The notes below the pieces were generated by a model. It had not been told where the DNA came from and did no database searches. It saw only the letters and a list, made by a program, of their open reading frames with translations. A program made the translations under genes and the position numbers. Shown one piece after another: positions 50,153 to 58,391 of a stretch of DNA of 64,000 bases. How positions within the stretch are numbered: position 1 is the stretch's first letter; every line of letters begins with the position of its first letter. Source of the DNA: Brevibacillus agri (GTDB lineage: Bacteria; Bacillota; Bacilli; Brevibacillales; Brevibacillaceae); contig NZ_CP026363.1 in NCBI RefSeq assembly GCF_004117055.1, positions 2,100,001-2,164,000 of the forward strand, written 5' to 3'.

Positions 50153-51001
50153 TTGGCAGGTAACGAATGGCAAGTAGGCGAGCTGCAATTGGCATGGCTC
50201 AAAGGCGGTCTGACACAGCTCGATGGAGGCGCGATGTTTGGGGTGGTTCCCAAGCCGCTCTGGAGCAAACGCTACCCTCCGAACGATTTGAACCAGATTC
50301 CGCTGCGAGCGGACCCGATTTTGGTACAAGCTTTCGGAAAACGCATCCTGATCGAGTCCGGTATCGGCAAAGACCGACTGACGGAGAAGCAGAAGCGCAA
50401 CTTTGGGCTGGTGGAAGAATCGCAAGTCCAGGAAGGGCTGGCGGCAAAAGGCTTGACGCCTGCTGACATCGACATCGTCATCATGACGCACATGCACTAC
50501 GATCATGCGAATGGCCTCGTCTCGGTGCGGGACGGCCAGCTTTTTTCCACGTTTCCGAACGCAGTGATCTACGTACAGGAGCAGGAGTGGGCCGAGATGC
50601 GAGAGCCCAACATCCGTTCGCGCAATACATACTGGGAGGACAACTGGCGTCCCATCGAGTCGCAGGTGCAGACGTACGGCGCCACTTTCGAGGTCGTTCC
50701 CGGCATTACCCTGCACCACACAGGCGGCCACAGCCAGGGACATGCCATCGTCCGCATGGAAAGCCAAGGCCACCTGTTGTTGCACCTCGCCGATATCATG
50801 CCGACGCACGCCCACCAAAATCCGCTGTGGGTCATGGCTTACGACGACTACCCGATGACCTCGATCTTCGCCAAGGAAGAATGGATTCACGGCGGCATCC
50901 GCCAAGAGGCGTGGTTCACCTTTTACCACGATAATGTCTACCGGGCCGTGAAGTGGAACGACAAGGGAGAACTTATTGATTATAGAAAGATTGTAGAGTA
51001 A
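50153..51001 (+). CDS. ytnP: YtnP-like metallo-beta-lactamase-fold lactonase
   Basis: 282 aa, close to the length of B. subtilis YtnP. The motifs VIMTHMHYDHANGLV (HxHxDH), HHTGGHSQGHAI and LLLHLADIMPTHAHQ supply the zinc ligands. YtnP is a quorum-quenching lactonase that interferes with streptomycete signalling; activity here is inferred. TTG 50153 has GGAGG 9 nt upstream and gives the family length. The ATG at 50129 overlaps that site. Confidence 0.85.
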   Translation: MAGNEWQVGELQLAWLKGGLTQLDGGAMFGVVPKPLWSKRYPPNDLNQIPLRADPILVQAFGKRILIESGIGKDRLTEKQKRNFGLVEESQVQEGLAAKGLTPADIDIVIMTHMHYDHANGLVSVRDGQLFSTFPNAVIYVQEQEWAEMREPNIRSRNTYWEDNWRPIESQVQTYGATFEVVPGITLHHTGGHSQGHAIVRMESQGHLLLHLADIMPTHAHQNPLWVMAYDDYPMTSIFAKEEWIHGGIRQEAWFTFYHDNVYRAVKWNDKGELIDYRKIVE

Positions 51002-51026
51002 AACCGGGATGCTCCCGGTTTTTTTG
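51002..51026 (+). terminator. Terminator after the lactonase gene
   Basis: AACCGGGA and TCCCGGTT form a stem with a long T run. Confidence 0.88.
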
Positions 51027-51075
51027 CTTGCAGGCGGGAAAAAGATACTCCAGCCACGCCAAACATTTTTCAAGC

Positions 51076-51091
51076 TATCGAAATTTCGATA
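51076..51091 (+). promoter_or_regulatory. Perfect 16-bp palindrome, possible operator of the MFS gene
   Basis: TATCGAAATTTCGATA is a perfect inverted repeat lying 45 bp upstream of the MFS promoter. A half site (AAATTTCGA) recurs at about 51119-51127 close to the -35. The cognate regulator is not in the window as far as I can see. Confidence 0.5.
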
Positions 51092-51135
51092 AGCCTCATA
51101 GAAATTTTTCATAATCCAAAAATTTCGAATGCTCA

Positions 51136-51164
51136 TTGACGAACGATAGACGGCTCACTACAAT
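51136..51164 (+). promoter_or_regulatory. Sigma-A promoter of the MFS gene
   Basis: TTGACG (51136-51141) and TACAAT (51159-51164) with a 17-bp spacer. The leader contains a CTGTTCT/AGAACAG hairpin at about 51182-51212. Confidence 0.7.
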
Positions 51165-51230
51165 AGGAACATCACAGAGCATCTGTTCTGGTAGGCAGGA
51201 CGAAGCAGAACAGTTGCGGGGAGAGAGACA

Positions 51231-52466
51231 ATGAGCTGGATCAAATCACGTATGCAAGAGTACCACCCGATCGTCTGGTCGCTGGTCGTCGGGACCGTGT
51301 TCGTCAGGGCTGCCAGCTCGATGAGCATGCCGTTTTTGTTTTTATACTTATCCAACCAAACCGATATGGACCTGGCAATGATCGGCCTGACCATCGGGGC
51401 CGGGCCGCTCGCCGGAACGATTGGCGGCTTCATTGCCGGGACGCTGTCCGACCGGATCGGCCGCAGACGGGTCATGCTGGGGGCGCTGTACGTCTGGACG
51501 CTCGTATTCGTCGGGTTTGCGCTCAGCAAAAACCCGCTGATTTTGCTTTTGCTCAACATGGCAGGCGGGCTCTGTCGCTCGTTTTACGAGCCGGTGTCGC
51601 AGGCGCTGATGGCAGACGTGACGCCGCCTGAGAAACGCTTCCGGGTATTCGGCCTGCGCTACACCGCGATCAACGTCGGGGTCGCAGTTGGCCCGATCGC
51701 AGGCGCCGTGCTGGCGAAGACGTCCGTCGCCCTGCCGTTTCTGATTACCGCGCTCATTTACCTCGTGTACGTCATCAGCTTGCAAGGGCTGTTGAACAAG
51801 TTCGGGATCAAACAAATTGAAGGGCAAAAGAAAGAGACGGTCACCTTTGGGCGGGCCTTCAGCGTGATCGTGCACGACAAGGCGTTTCGCTACTACATGG
51901 TCGCAGGCGTGCTGGGCGCGATCGGCTATTCGCAGATGTCGTCTACCCTCGCCAAATTCACGGAAATGACCGTTGCGTCCGGCGCAGAACTGTTTGCCAT
52001 CCTGATGAGCGTCAACGCTGTCGTGGTCGTGCTCATGCAGATGCCGCTGACCCGATGGGCCGAAAAAAAGACGCCTCTCACCGCCATTGTGGTGGGAAAC
52101 GTCATGTATGCGCTGGGCGACGTCGGCTTTGCCTACGCCAACTCCTGGATCGTCTTTATTATCGGGATGGTGCTGTTTACGTTTGGGGAAATCTTGACCT
52201 TTACCGCAGGTGACGTCCTGATTGACCGCATGGCCCCGGAAGGAATGCGCGGCAGCTATTACGGCGCGAAAAGCTTCAGCAACCTCGGACAGTTCATCGG
52301 CCCGTGGATGGGCGGCCTGCTGCTCGGGCTTTACGGCGGCACGACACTGTTCTTGACCGTAGCGGCGTTTTCCATGGTGAGCAGCGCATTCCAGTGGGCG
52401 GGCCAACGGGTGTACTTCGCTACCCACGGCAAGTCGCTCAATCAGAGCAGGGCAGAATCACTCTAG
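51231..52466 (+). CDS. MFS transporter (MdtH-like drug exporter)
   Basis: 411 aa with 12 predicted membrane segments. The family A motif GFIAGTLSDRIGRRRVMLGA lies at about 64-83, and the second half has the matching loop LTRWAEKKTPL. It is related to MdtH/YfnC-type multidrug exporters; the substrate is unknown. GGGGAGAGAG precedes ATG. The last 9 bp overlap the 3' end of the convergent SGNH hydrolase gene. Confidence 0.88.
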   Translation: MSWIKSRMQEYHPIVWSLVVGTVFVRAASSMSMPFLFLYLSNQTDMDLAMIGLTIGAGPLAGTIGGFIAGTLSDRIGRRRVMLGALYVWTLVFVGFALSKNPLILLLLNMAGGLCRSFYEPVSQALMADVTPPEKRFRVFGLRYTAINVGVAVGPIAGAVLAKTSVALPFLITALIYLVYVISLQGLLNKFGIKQIEGQKKETVTFGRAFSVIVHDKAFRYYMVAGVLGAIGYSQMSSTLAKFTEMTVASGAELFAILMSVNAVVVVLMQMPLTRWAEKKTPLTAIVVGNVMYALGDVGFAYANSWIVFIIGMVLFTFGEILTFTAGDVLIDRMAPEGMRGSYYGAKSFSNLGQFIGPWMGGLLLGLYGGTTLFLTVAAFSMVSSAFQWAGQRVYFATHGKSLNQSRAESL

Positions 52467-53246
52467 CGCCTGCAAAATGCGCTCCGCGATGCGGGCATAG
52501 CCCTCTGCATTCGGGTGAAAATGATCGGTGTACAAATACGCCTGCTCTTTGCGCAGGAACATGTCATACGTCGGCACGACGAACACCTGCGGATAGCGGG
52601 AGGCAATCGCGGAGGCCGTGCTGTTCCAGTCCAGAACGGGCTGCACCGTATCGACAGCCGCTTCCGTATTGCCAAAAGGGTTGTACAACGACGTGTAAAC
52701 AATCGTCGCTTTGCTGTTCAACTGGCGAATTTGCCGGATGATTTCCTCGTAGTTGGTCGCAAGCCTGTCCGTGGCTGCGGCCACTTTTTCTTTGTCGATC
52801 GTGTAGAGCCCGCCCGTTTGCCTGAACAAGTCGTTGCCGCCGATGGTGAAAAGGATCAGATCGGCCTCGGCGAGCAGCGTTTTGACTTGCGCTTCGGACA
52901 TTTGCTTGAGCAGGTCGGACGACTCTTGCCCGTTAATGGCGAGATTCGTAAACGTAATCGGGTGGCCCGCCTTTTTTTCCAGCGCTTGCCGGACGAGCCC
53001 GACATAGCCTTGGCCGTTCGCATCGCCAGCGCCGCGGGTGAGCGAGTCTCCGAGCGCGACGACTTTGTGGACGCCTTCTTTTGGCAAAGGGGCAGGCGGT
53101 TCCTCGGTTTCCACAGGTGGCGCTCCCGTGGTCGGGGCCAACTGCTGCGGGTTCATCGCCAGGACAAAGCCTGCGGCAAACAATAAAAAGGACAGAAGCG
53201 ACAACAACCCTGTAGTGCGCCAGAGAAGTTTGCCGGATGTGCGCAT
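52458..53246 (-). CDS. Membrane-anchored or secreted SGNH/GDSL hydrolase (YpmR-like)
   Basis: 262 aa. The N-terminal hydrophobic helix (LLSLLSFLLFAAGFVLA) is an anchor or signal, followed by a Pro-rich linker. The SGNH blocks are VVALGDSLTRGAG (Ser), LAINGQESSDLL (Gly), LFTIGGNDLFR (Asn) and YTDHFHPNAEGY (Asp/His). It is an esterase or lipase acting outside the membrane, with unknown substrate. Confidence 0.9.
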   Translation of the reverse strand: MRTSGKLLWRTTGLLSLLSFLLFAAGFVLAMNPQQLAPTTGAPPVETEEPPAPLPKEGVHKVVALGDSLTRGAGDANGQGYVGLVRQALEKKAGHPITFTNLAINGQESSDLLKQMSEAQVKTLLAEADLILFTIGGNDLFRQTGGLYTIDKEKVAAATDRLATNYEEIIRQIRQLNSKATIVYTSLYNPFGNTEAAVDTVQPVLDWNSTASAIASRYPQVFVVPTYDMFLRKEQAYLYTDHFHPNAEGYARIAERILQALE

Positions 53247-53376
53247 CGGCTATCCTCCTATTCGATGGGAAGTGGGTAGACATGGTATAATGTGGTGGGA
53301 CATCTTATGCCAGTGTACCATAAACGAATCGCTGCCGTCAGTTGCGGGAAGCGGAACAAAGACAGGAGGGCGCACC

Positions 53377-54306
53377 TTGGGCGACACAGTCCTCGCAGTA
53401 TCGCGATTGCAAAAAACGATCGGCAAAAAGCAGATTATTCACGATATTACATTCGACGTGCTCGCTGGCGAAGTGTTTGGCTTTTTGGGGCCGAACGGCG
53501 CGGGCAAGACGACGACTATTCGCATGCTGGTCGGTCTGGCTAAAGCAGACGGGGGAGATATCCGCATCGGCGGGATATCGCTCTCGGAGAACTTCCCGGA
53601 GGCGATTGCGCAAGTCGGCTGCATCGTGGAAAATCCCGAGCTGTACAAATTTTTGACAGGCAGGGAAAACCTGGAGCAGTTTGCCCGCATGAGCGGAGGG
53701 ATTACGCAGGAGCGGATCGAAGAAATCGTCCGCTTCGTCGACCTGGAACGGGCGATTGACGACAAAGTCAAAACGTATTCGCTCGGGATGCGGCAGCGGC
53801 TGGGGATCGCGCAAGCGCTGCTGCACCGGCCGAAAATCTTGATTCTCGACGAACCGACAAACGGGCTTGACCCGGCAGGGATTCGCGAGCTGCGCCAGTT
53901 CATTCGCCGTCTGGCCGAGGAGGAGGGGCTTGCGGTCTTCATTTCCAGCCACCTGCTCAGCGAGATCGAGATGATGTGCGACCGGGTGGCGATTATCAAC
54001 CAGGGAAAAGTCATTTCGGTCGGACTGGTGCGCGAGTTGATGGAGCAGTTTGCCGACCAGGTGGAATGGACGATCCCGCACGCCCACCTGCCAAAAGCGC
54101 TGGATGTATTGCGCGGGCACAACGCCGTGACGGATATTTTGGCGGTCGGGGAGGAAAGCGTGAAGACGCGGATGGATATGGAGCGGGTAGGCGAAGTCAA
54201 CCAGAAGCTGGTGCAGGCGGGAGTCCCGGTAATCGGGATTGCCACGAAAACCGTGACGCTGGAAGACTTGTTCCTGACGCTGACAGGGGGAGGGGGAGAG
54301 AAATGA
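53377..54306 (+). CDS. ABC transporter ATP-binding protein (BcrA/drug-export type)
   Basis: 309 aa. Walker A GPNGAGKTTTI (about 38-48), signature YSLGMRQRLGIAQALL, Walker B ILILDEPTNGLDPAG and the H-loop ISSHLLSE are all intact. The C-terminal extension is as in BcrA-type exporters of peptides or antibiotics. TTG start with CAGGAGGGCG upstream. The stop overlaps the permease start, so the two form an exporter. Confidence 0.93.
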   Translation: MGDTVLAVSRLQKTIGKKQIIHDITFDVLAGEVFGFLGPNGAGKTTTIRMLVGLAKADGGDIRIGGISLSENFPEAIAQVGCIVENPELYKFLTGRENLEQFARMSGGITQERIEEIVRFVDLERAIDDKVKTYSLGMRQRLGIAQALLHRPKILILDEPTNGLDPAGIRELRQFIRRLAEEEGLAVFISSHLLSEIEMMCDRVAIINQGKVISVGLVRELMEQFADQVEWTIPHAHLPKALDVLRGHNAVTDILAVGEESVKTRMDMERVGEVNQKLVQAGVPVIGIATKTVTLEDLFLTLTGGGGEK

Positions 54307-55298
54307 ATCAAAGCATGCTGGGCCTCGTCCAAAACGAAACCGTCAAATTGCTGCGCCGCCGCCGCTTTCTCGTGGTCGTGCTCATCCTGGCCATTCTGAT
54401 CCCGATTTTTACATACGCCCAGTACCGCTCGGTCGTGACGGCTCAGGAGCGGATGGGCACGACGGACTGGCGGCCGCTCTTGACCCAGCAGATCGTCGAC
54501 ATGCAAAACCGGCTCGCGTCCAGCCGTCTACCGGAAGAATGGCGCGATTTTATCAAAATCCGGATTCAGCAGCAGCAGTATTACCTCGACCACAATATCA
54601 ATCCGATGGCGCCCGGAGGCCCGACATTTGCCCGCGGCTTCATGGATCAGGCGATCTCCATGTTTTTGCCGATGATTATCGTCGTGCTGGCGGTCGATAT
54701 CGTGTCGGCCGAGTTTAGTGAAGGGACGATCAAGCTGCTTTTGACCAGACCCGTGCGGCGCTGGAAGGTGCTGACCAGCAAGTACATCACGCTGTTGCTG
54801 TTCACCTCGCTTACGGTACTGATGACGCTCATCTTGGCCTACTTGCTGTCGGGTGTCGTGTTTGGCTATTCCGGCTGGGATTTGCCGATTCTCACAGGCT
54901 TCGAGGTGACAGGCGGGGAGCTTGTGACGTCGGGAGCGTTCATGCTGCCGCAGTGGCAATTTCTGCTCATGCAGTATGGGCTCGGCTGGTTTGTTTGCAT
55001 CGTCGTCGGAACCGTTACGTTCATGGTCTCCGTCCTCATTCGCAGCGCCGCCGCAGGCATGGGCATCATGATGGCGGCGCTCATCAGCGGGACGATCCTG
55101 ACGCAGATGGCTTCGTCGTGGGAGTCGTCCAAATACTTGTTTGTCGTCAACTTGCAGCTCACCGACTACCTCAATGGCACGCTGCCTCCGATCAAAGGAA
55201 TGACGCTGCCGTTCTCGTTGGCTGTACTGACGATCTGGGCAGTCGCGGCGCTGATTGTAGCATACACCGTCTTTACCCGCAGAGACGTAACTTCCTGA
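54303..55298 (+). CDS. ABC-2 type permease
   Basis: 331 aa with six membrane segments: one near residue 25 (FLVVVLILAILIPIF), then a long external loop and five more after residue 115, including EFSEGTIKLLLTRPVRRWKV, the ABC2_membrane_2 motif. ATG 54303 overlaps the ATPase stop. It is the membrane half of the exporter; the substrate is unknown. Confidence 0.9.
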   Translation: MNQSMLGLVQNETVKLLRRRRFLVVVLILAILIPIFTYAQYRSVVTAQERMGTTDWRPLLTQQIVDMQNRLASSRLPEEWRDFIKIRIQQQQYYLDHNINPMAPGGPTFARGFMDQAISMFLPMIIVVLAVDIVSAEFSEGTIKLLLTRPVRRWKVLTSKYITLLLFTSLTVLMTLILAYLLSGVVFGYSGWDLPILTGFEVTGGELVTSGAFMLPQWQFLLMQYGLGWFVCIVVGTVTFMVSVLIRSAAAGMGIMMAALISGTILTQMASSWESSKYLFVVNLQLTDYLNGTLPPIKGMTLPFSLAVLTIWAVAALIVAYTVFTRRDVTS

Positions 55299-55355
55299 TC
55301 TGGAAAAAAACGCTACCTTTTTCCGTTTCATTCGTATTTCATGGAAGGACCAAGA

Positions 55356-55829
55356 ATGGCACCGAGAGGAGATTGGCGTGAGATTATGGACATGTTATGG
55401 AAATGCGGGACGGTTGCACTGACGAGTATGCTTGAACTGTGGGGAGCGATTCCGATTGGCTTCATGCTGCAACTGCCTCCGTTGCTTACCGGGATATTCA
55501 GTGCCCTTGGCGCGATTGCCAGCGCCGGGATTGTCATCTATTTGGGCGGTTCGCTCAGAAGCTGGCTGATGAAGCGCGTGGAGAAAAAAGCAGGGCGCCA
55601 GAGCCGGATGGGCCGCATCTGGGAGAAGTACGGCGTAATCGGCCTCGGATTGGCTTCTCCGCTGTTGACAGGCGCTCCGCTAGGGGCTGCGATCGGCATT
55701 TCGCTCGGCGCACCGACAGGCAAACTGATGTGGTGGATGTCGATTGGCATCGTGATCTGGAGCGTCATCCTTACGGCAGCAGTCGCCTACGGTCTGCTCC
55801 AGTTCTTGACACCAAAACCGATGGGCTGA
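55356..55829 (+). CDS. Small multidrug export-like membrane protein
   Basis: 157 aa with three to four membrane segments (GAIPIGFMLQLPPLLTGIFS, GLGLASPLLTGAPLGAAIGI, IGIVIWSVILTAAVAYG). It matches the Sm_multidrug_ex family pattern of small integral membrane proteins. ATG 55356 is chosen because GGAAGGA lies 6 nt upstream; ATG 55341 and 55386 are alternatives. It follows the ABC exporter on the same strand. Confidence 0.72.
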   Translation: MAPRGDWREIMDMLWKCGTVALTSMLELWGAIPIGFMLQLPPLLTGIFSALGAIASAGIVIYLGGSLRSWLMKRVEKKAGRQSRMGRIWEKYGVIGLGLASPLLTGAPLGAAIGISLGAPTGKLMWWMSIGIVIWSVILTAAVAYGLLQFLTPKPMG

Positions 55830-55910
55830 AAAATCTCCCTTTTGCCGGGCAGAAATCTTGCATACAATGTTCCAAGAAATGAAAAAGGAAAGGAAAGCGG
55901 GGGATGATCC

Positions 55911-56171
55911 ATGAGTGAGAAAAAAGAAGCGCTGGTGCCCGAACTGGATGAACTGCTGCACAAGTTTACCGAGCTGTTGACGGGTGAAGCGACGCCGGAG
56001 CGCGTCGAGATGGTAAAAGTATGGTGCCTGTACACCACGATGGCAAAAGCGATGCCGCCGCTCATCCAGCATTGGGGTAGCGAGCCGGAGCACCAGGCTG
56101 CGCGCAATCAAATCCGGGAAATTATCGAGCAAATCAAGCAGTGGAACCAGGCGAAAAACCAGACTCACTAG
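55911..56171 (+). CDS. DUF2573-like (YusU-like) small protein
   Basis: 86 aa helical protein with ELDELLHKFTELLTGEATPE and VKVWCLYTTMAKAMPPLIQHW, which resembles the DUF2573/YusU family from memory. Function unknown. GGAAAGCGGGGG precedes ATG and a strong terminator follows. Confidence 0.65.
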   Translation: MSEKKEALVPELDELLHKFTELLTGEATPERVEMVKVWCLYTTMAKAMPPLIQHWGSEPEHQAARNQIREIIEQIKQWNQAKNQTH

Positions 56172-56184
56172 CTTATAAAGAAGA

Positions 56185-56230
56185 AACGCCGTCTTTTTGC
56201 GATGCAGGGCAAAAGACGGCGTATTTTTTT
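56185..56230 (+). terminator. Terminator after the DUF2573-like gene
   Basis: ACGCCGTCTTTT and AAAAGACGGCGT form a 12-bp perfect stem followed by ATTTTTTT. Confidence 0.9.
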
Positions 56231-56322
56231 GCGAAAAAAAGTCGTAACGATTCAGCCGTTGCTGGCGGGGCGAGGCGAATTTCTAGATGCCGCATGGGGG
56301 CAAAATCCGCGCGCGAGCCAAC

Positions 56323-56358
56323 AAAAAAGACACGCACCTGATGCGACAGGTCGTGTCT
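56323..56358 (-). terminator. Terminator of the sigma/anti-sigma operon
   Basis: On the minus strand, AGACACGACCTG and CAGGTGCGTGTCT pair and are followed by TTTTTT. Confidence 0.82.
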
Positions 56359-56384
56359 GCCAGAAACGCGTCTTCCGGTTGCGG

Positions 56385-57785
56385 CTAAGGCTTCCAGGTC
56401 ATCTGCTTGGAAGTTTCGATCAATTCGTCCAAGGAAATGCCGTGGGCGGTTACTACTACGTAGAGCGACTGGTTATTGGACTGGGCGTTGAAATGAACGG
56501 CGTGCTCGGCGACAGAGCTTTTCTTGTCCGGATTGTCAAACGAGACGGCGATGGCCTGCTCGCCGTTTACGGCAAAGAGCTGGGTAGCGGAGAACGTGCC
56601 GGGGATCGACAGGCTGCGTTTGCCTTTCGCATTGCGAACTACCTCGATGCGAATCCAGTCGTCGTTGCGCTTGTAATCCGCTGAGAGGCGCGTGACCTTT
56701 TGGCTCGTCTCCGATTCGTACTGGACAGAGATCGTGCTCAAGGAAAAGCTGTTCGCGTTTTGCGCAAGCACGGGAACAGGCATATCCGATGCCTGGACGG
56801 CTGTATCCGTGTCCGAGAAGGTCGACAGCGTGATCGGCTGCTTGGCTGTCATAGCCAGCGTCGGCCCTACAAGGCCGCTGTCACTGCTTTCCGCTTGTTT
56901 CGCTTGTTTGGCTTCCGGTTCGCCCATGGCAGTAATCCCATAGGCTTGCTGGTCTTCTGCGGCGGCTCTGGCTTTTTTCCCGGCGACCAGGTTGTTCTCG
57001 GCTCCGTTTGCCTCTTTTGCCAGGGCTGCCTTGGCGTTTGCGCCTTGTTCCTCTGAACCTGTCAGAACGCTGCGGGAAGCTATGGACGCCTCTCCCTCGG
57101 CTTGCGGCGCTTGCGTCTGGGGTGCTGCTGTTTTGGGTTCCTGCGTATTTAGCGCAAGCTCATGGCTGGCCGATGGCGAAGCGGCGTTTGGCGTAGCCGG
57201 GGAAGCAGGCTGAGACGCTTTGGCTGTTGCCTCGTTTTGCTTTGCCAGCGGTTGCTCGCTGCTAGCATAGGCATTTGCCGCCGATTGGGCAGAGGCAGGC
57301 GAGGATGCCGGAGCAGCGTCCTGCATTTGCATCGCTTCGGTGGCATGCGTCGCGATCTGGGTGCCAGCGCCTGCCTGGTTTGCTGCGGGCTGTTGTGACG
57401 CTGTCTGGAATTGACCGTCTTGGAGCTGCTGGTAGCTGATGAAGCCCACTGCCAAAAGGACTGCCGCTGCGCTGACCCAGGCGAATGAAGGGAAGCCTTT
57501 GGTCCGACGCTTGCTGGGCATAGGTGCTGCCGCTTGCTGTGGAAGCACAGCGACGGTTGCGGCGTGAGGGGGCACACCTTGTCCGGCGTTCTGGTAGATG
57601 GCCTGCATGATCCTCTCTTCCAGGTTCGCTTGAGGCGGTGGAACCTCTTTCAAGAACTGCACCTCCTCTTCGGTTGTCATTTGTGTTTCGATCCATGCGA
57701 TACAATCCTCACAGGTCTCTATATGGGAAAAAATATCGCTATCCGTGTCATCTAGCCATGCTTTTCTAAATGCCTGGCAGTTCAT
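56385..57785 (-). CDS. Zinc-finger anti-sigma factor with a very long low-complexity linker
   Basis: 466 aa. The N-terminal anti-sigma zinc finger MNCQAFRKAW...HIETCEDCIAW has His21, Cys25 and Cys28. One membrane helix lies at about 99-117 (FAWVSAAAVLLAVGFIS). About 230 Ala/Gln/Pro/Ser-rich residues follow, then a folded C-terminal domain (about 345-466) with VSFDNPDKKSSVAEHAVHFN. It should hold the ECF sigma factor at the membrane until the outer part is cleaved. RsiW of B. subtilis is less than half this length. ATG 57785 lies inside the end of the sigma gene. Confidence 0.85.
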   Translation of the reverse strand: MNCQAFRKAWLDDTDSDIFSHIETCEDCIAWIETQMTTEEEVQFLKEVPPPQANLEERIMQAIYQNAGQGVPPHAATVAVLPQQAAAPMPSKRRTKGFPSFAWVSAAAVLLAVGFISYQQLQDGQFQTASQQPAANQAGAGTQIATHATEAMQMQDAAPASSPASAQSAANAYASSEQPLAKQNEATAKASQPASPATPNAASPSASHELALNTQEPKTAAPQTQAPQAEGEASIASRSVLTGSEEQGANAKAALAKEANGAENNLVAGKKARAAAEDQQAYGITAMGEPEAKQAKQAESSDSGLVGPTLAMTAKQPITLSTFSDTDTAVQASDMPVPVLAQNANSFSLSTISVQYESETSQKVTRLSADYKRNDDWIRIEVVRNAKGKRSLSIPGTFSATQLFAVNGEQAIAVSFDNPDKKSSVAEHAVHFNAQSNNQSLYVVVTAHGISLDELIETSKQMTWKP

Positions 57786-58335
57786 GTACGAGCCCCCCTT
57801 CCTTGCGTGATAACAATTTTGCGAGTTCTTGGCGAGCGCGCAAGTAACGGACGCGTGCTGTAGACTCGGCGATGCCGAGAAGAGTAGCAATTTTTTCGAA
57901 CGGATATTCATGCGTGCAGCGAAGGACGATCACTTCCCGGTAGGAATCCGACAGCAAGGCGAATGCCTCCTCGATCTCCCTGCGCTGCTCCTTGTTCATG
58001 AGCGATTCTTGCGGAGACTCGTCCCGCGTATTGGACGGCACATACGCCAACTGCTCGTCGGAGTCGTGAAACTTCCGTCTGCGTAAAAAGTCAATGCTCT
58101 TGTTGCGAGCAAGCGTATGTAACCAGGATGAAAACTGAGAGTCGCCTCGGAACGTGGACAGCTTCTCATACGCCTTCACGAACACTTCCTGAGTCAGATC
58201 CTCCGCATCAGCGCGATTGTTCACCATTTTGTAGATGAATACGTAGATCATATGCTGATATCGCTGGATGAGGTCGCGATACCCTTCGATGTCGCCCTGA
58301 AGAATCCGCTGAATGATTTCGGCGTCGGATTGCAT
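57766..58335 (-). CDS. ECF sigma factor
   Basis: 189 aa. Sigma region 2 (about 20-90; YVFIYKMVNNRADAEDLTQE, FVKAYEKLSTFRGDSQFSSW) and region 4 (about 125-180; LLSDSYREVIVLRCTHEYPF, IATLLGIAESTARVRYLRAR) are complete. It directs RNA polymerase to stress promoters. The anti-sigma gene overlaps its end by 20 bp. An ECF-type promoter with the expected TGAAAC and CGTC boxes lies directly upstream, so it probably transcribes itself. It is not clearly SigW by sequence, so no symbol is given. Confidence 0.94.
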   Translation of the reverse strand: MQSDAEIIQRILQGDIEGYRDLIQRYQHMIYVFIYKMVNNRADAEDLTQEVFVKAYEKLSTFRGDSQFSSWLHTLARNKSIDFLRRRKFHDSDEQLAYVPSNTRDESPQESLMNKEQRREIEEAFALLSDSYREVIVLRCTHEYPFEKIATLLGIAESTARVRYLRARQELAKLLSRKEGGLVHELPGI

Positions 58336-58364
58336 TGAATCTCCGGCCTCCCTTCCCTCTATGT

Positions 58365-58391
58365 GACGCTGGCTTTTTCCGAAACGTTTCA
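58365..58391 (-). promoter_or_regulatory. ECF-type autoregulatory promoter
   Basis: On the minus strand, TGAAAC (58391-58386) and CGTC (58368-58365), 17 bp apart, match the ECF pattern of bacilli. The site overlaps the stop codon region of the helicase gene upstream and starts RNA about 20 nt before the sigma ATG. Confidence 0.72.
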
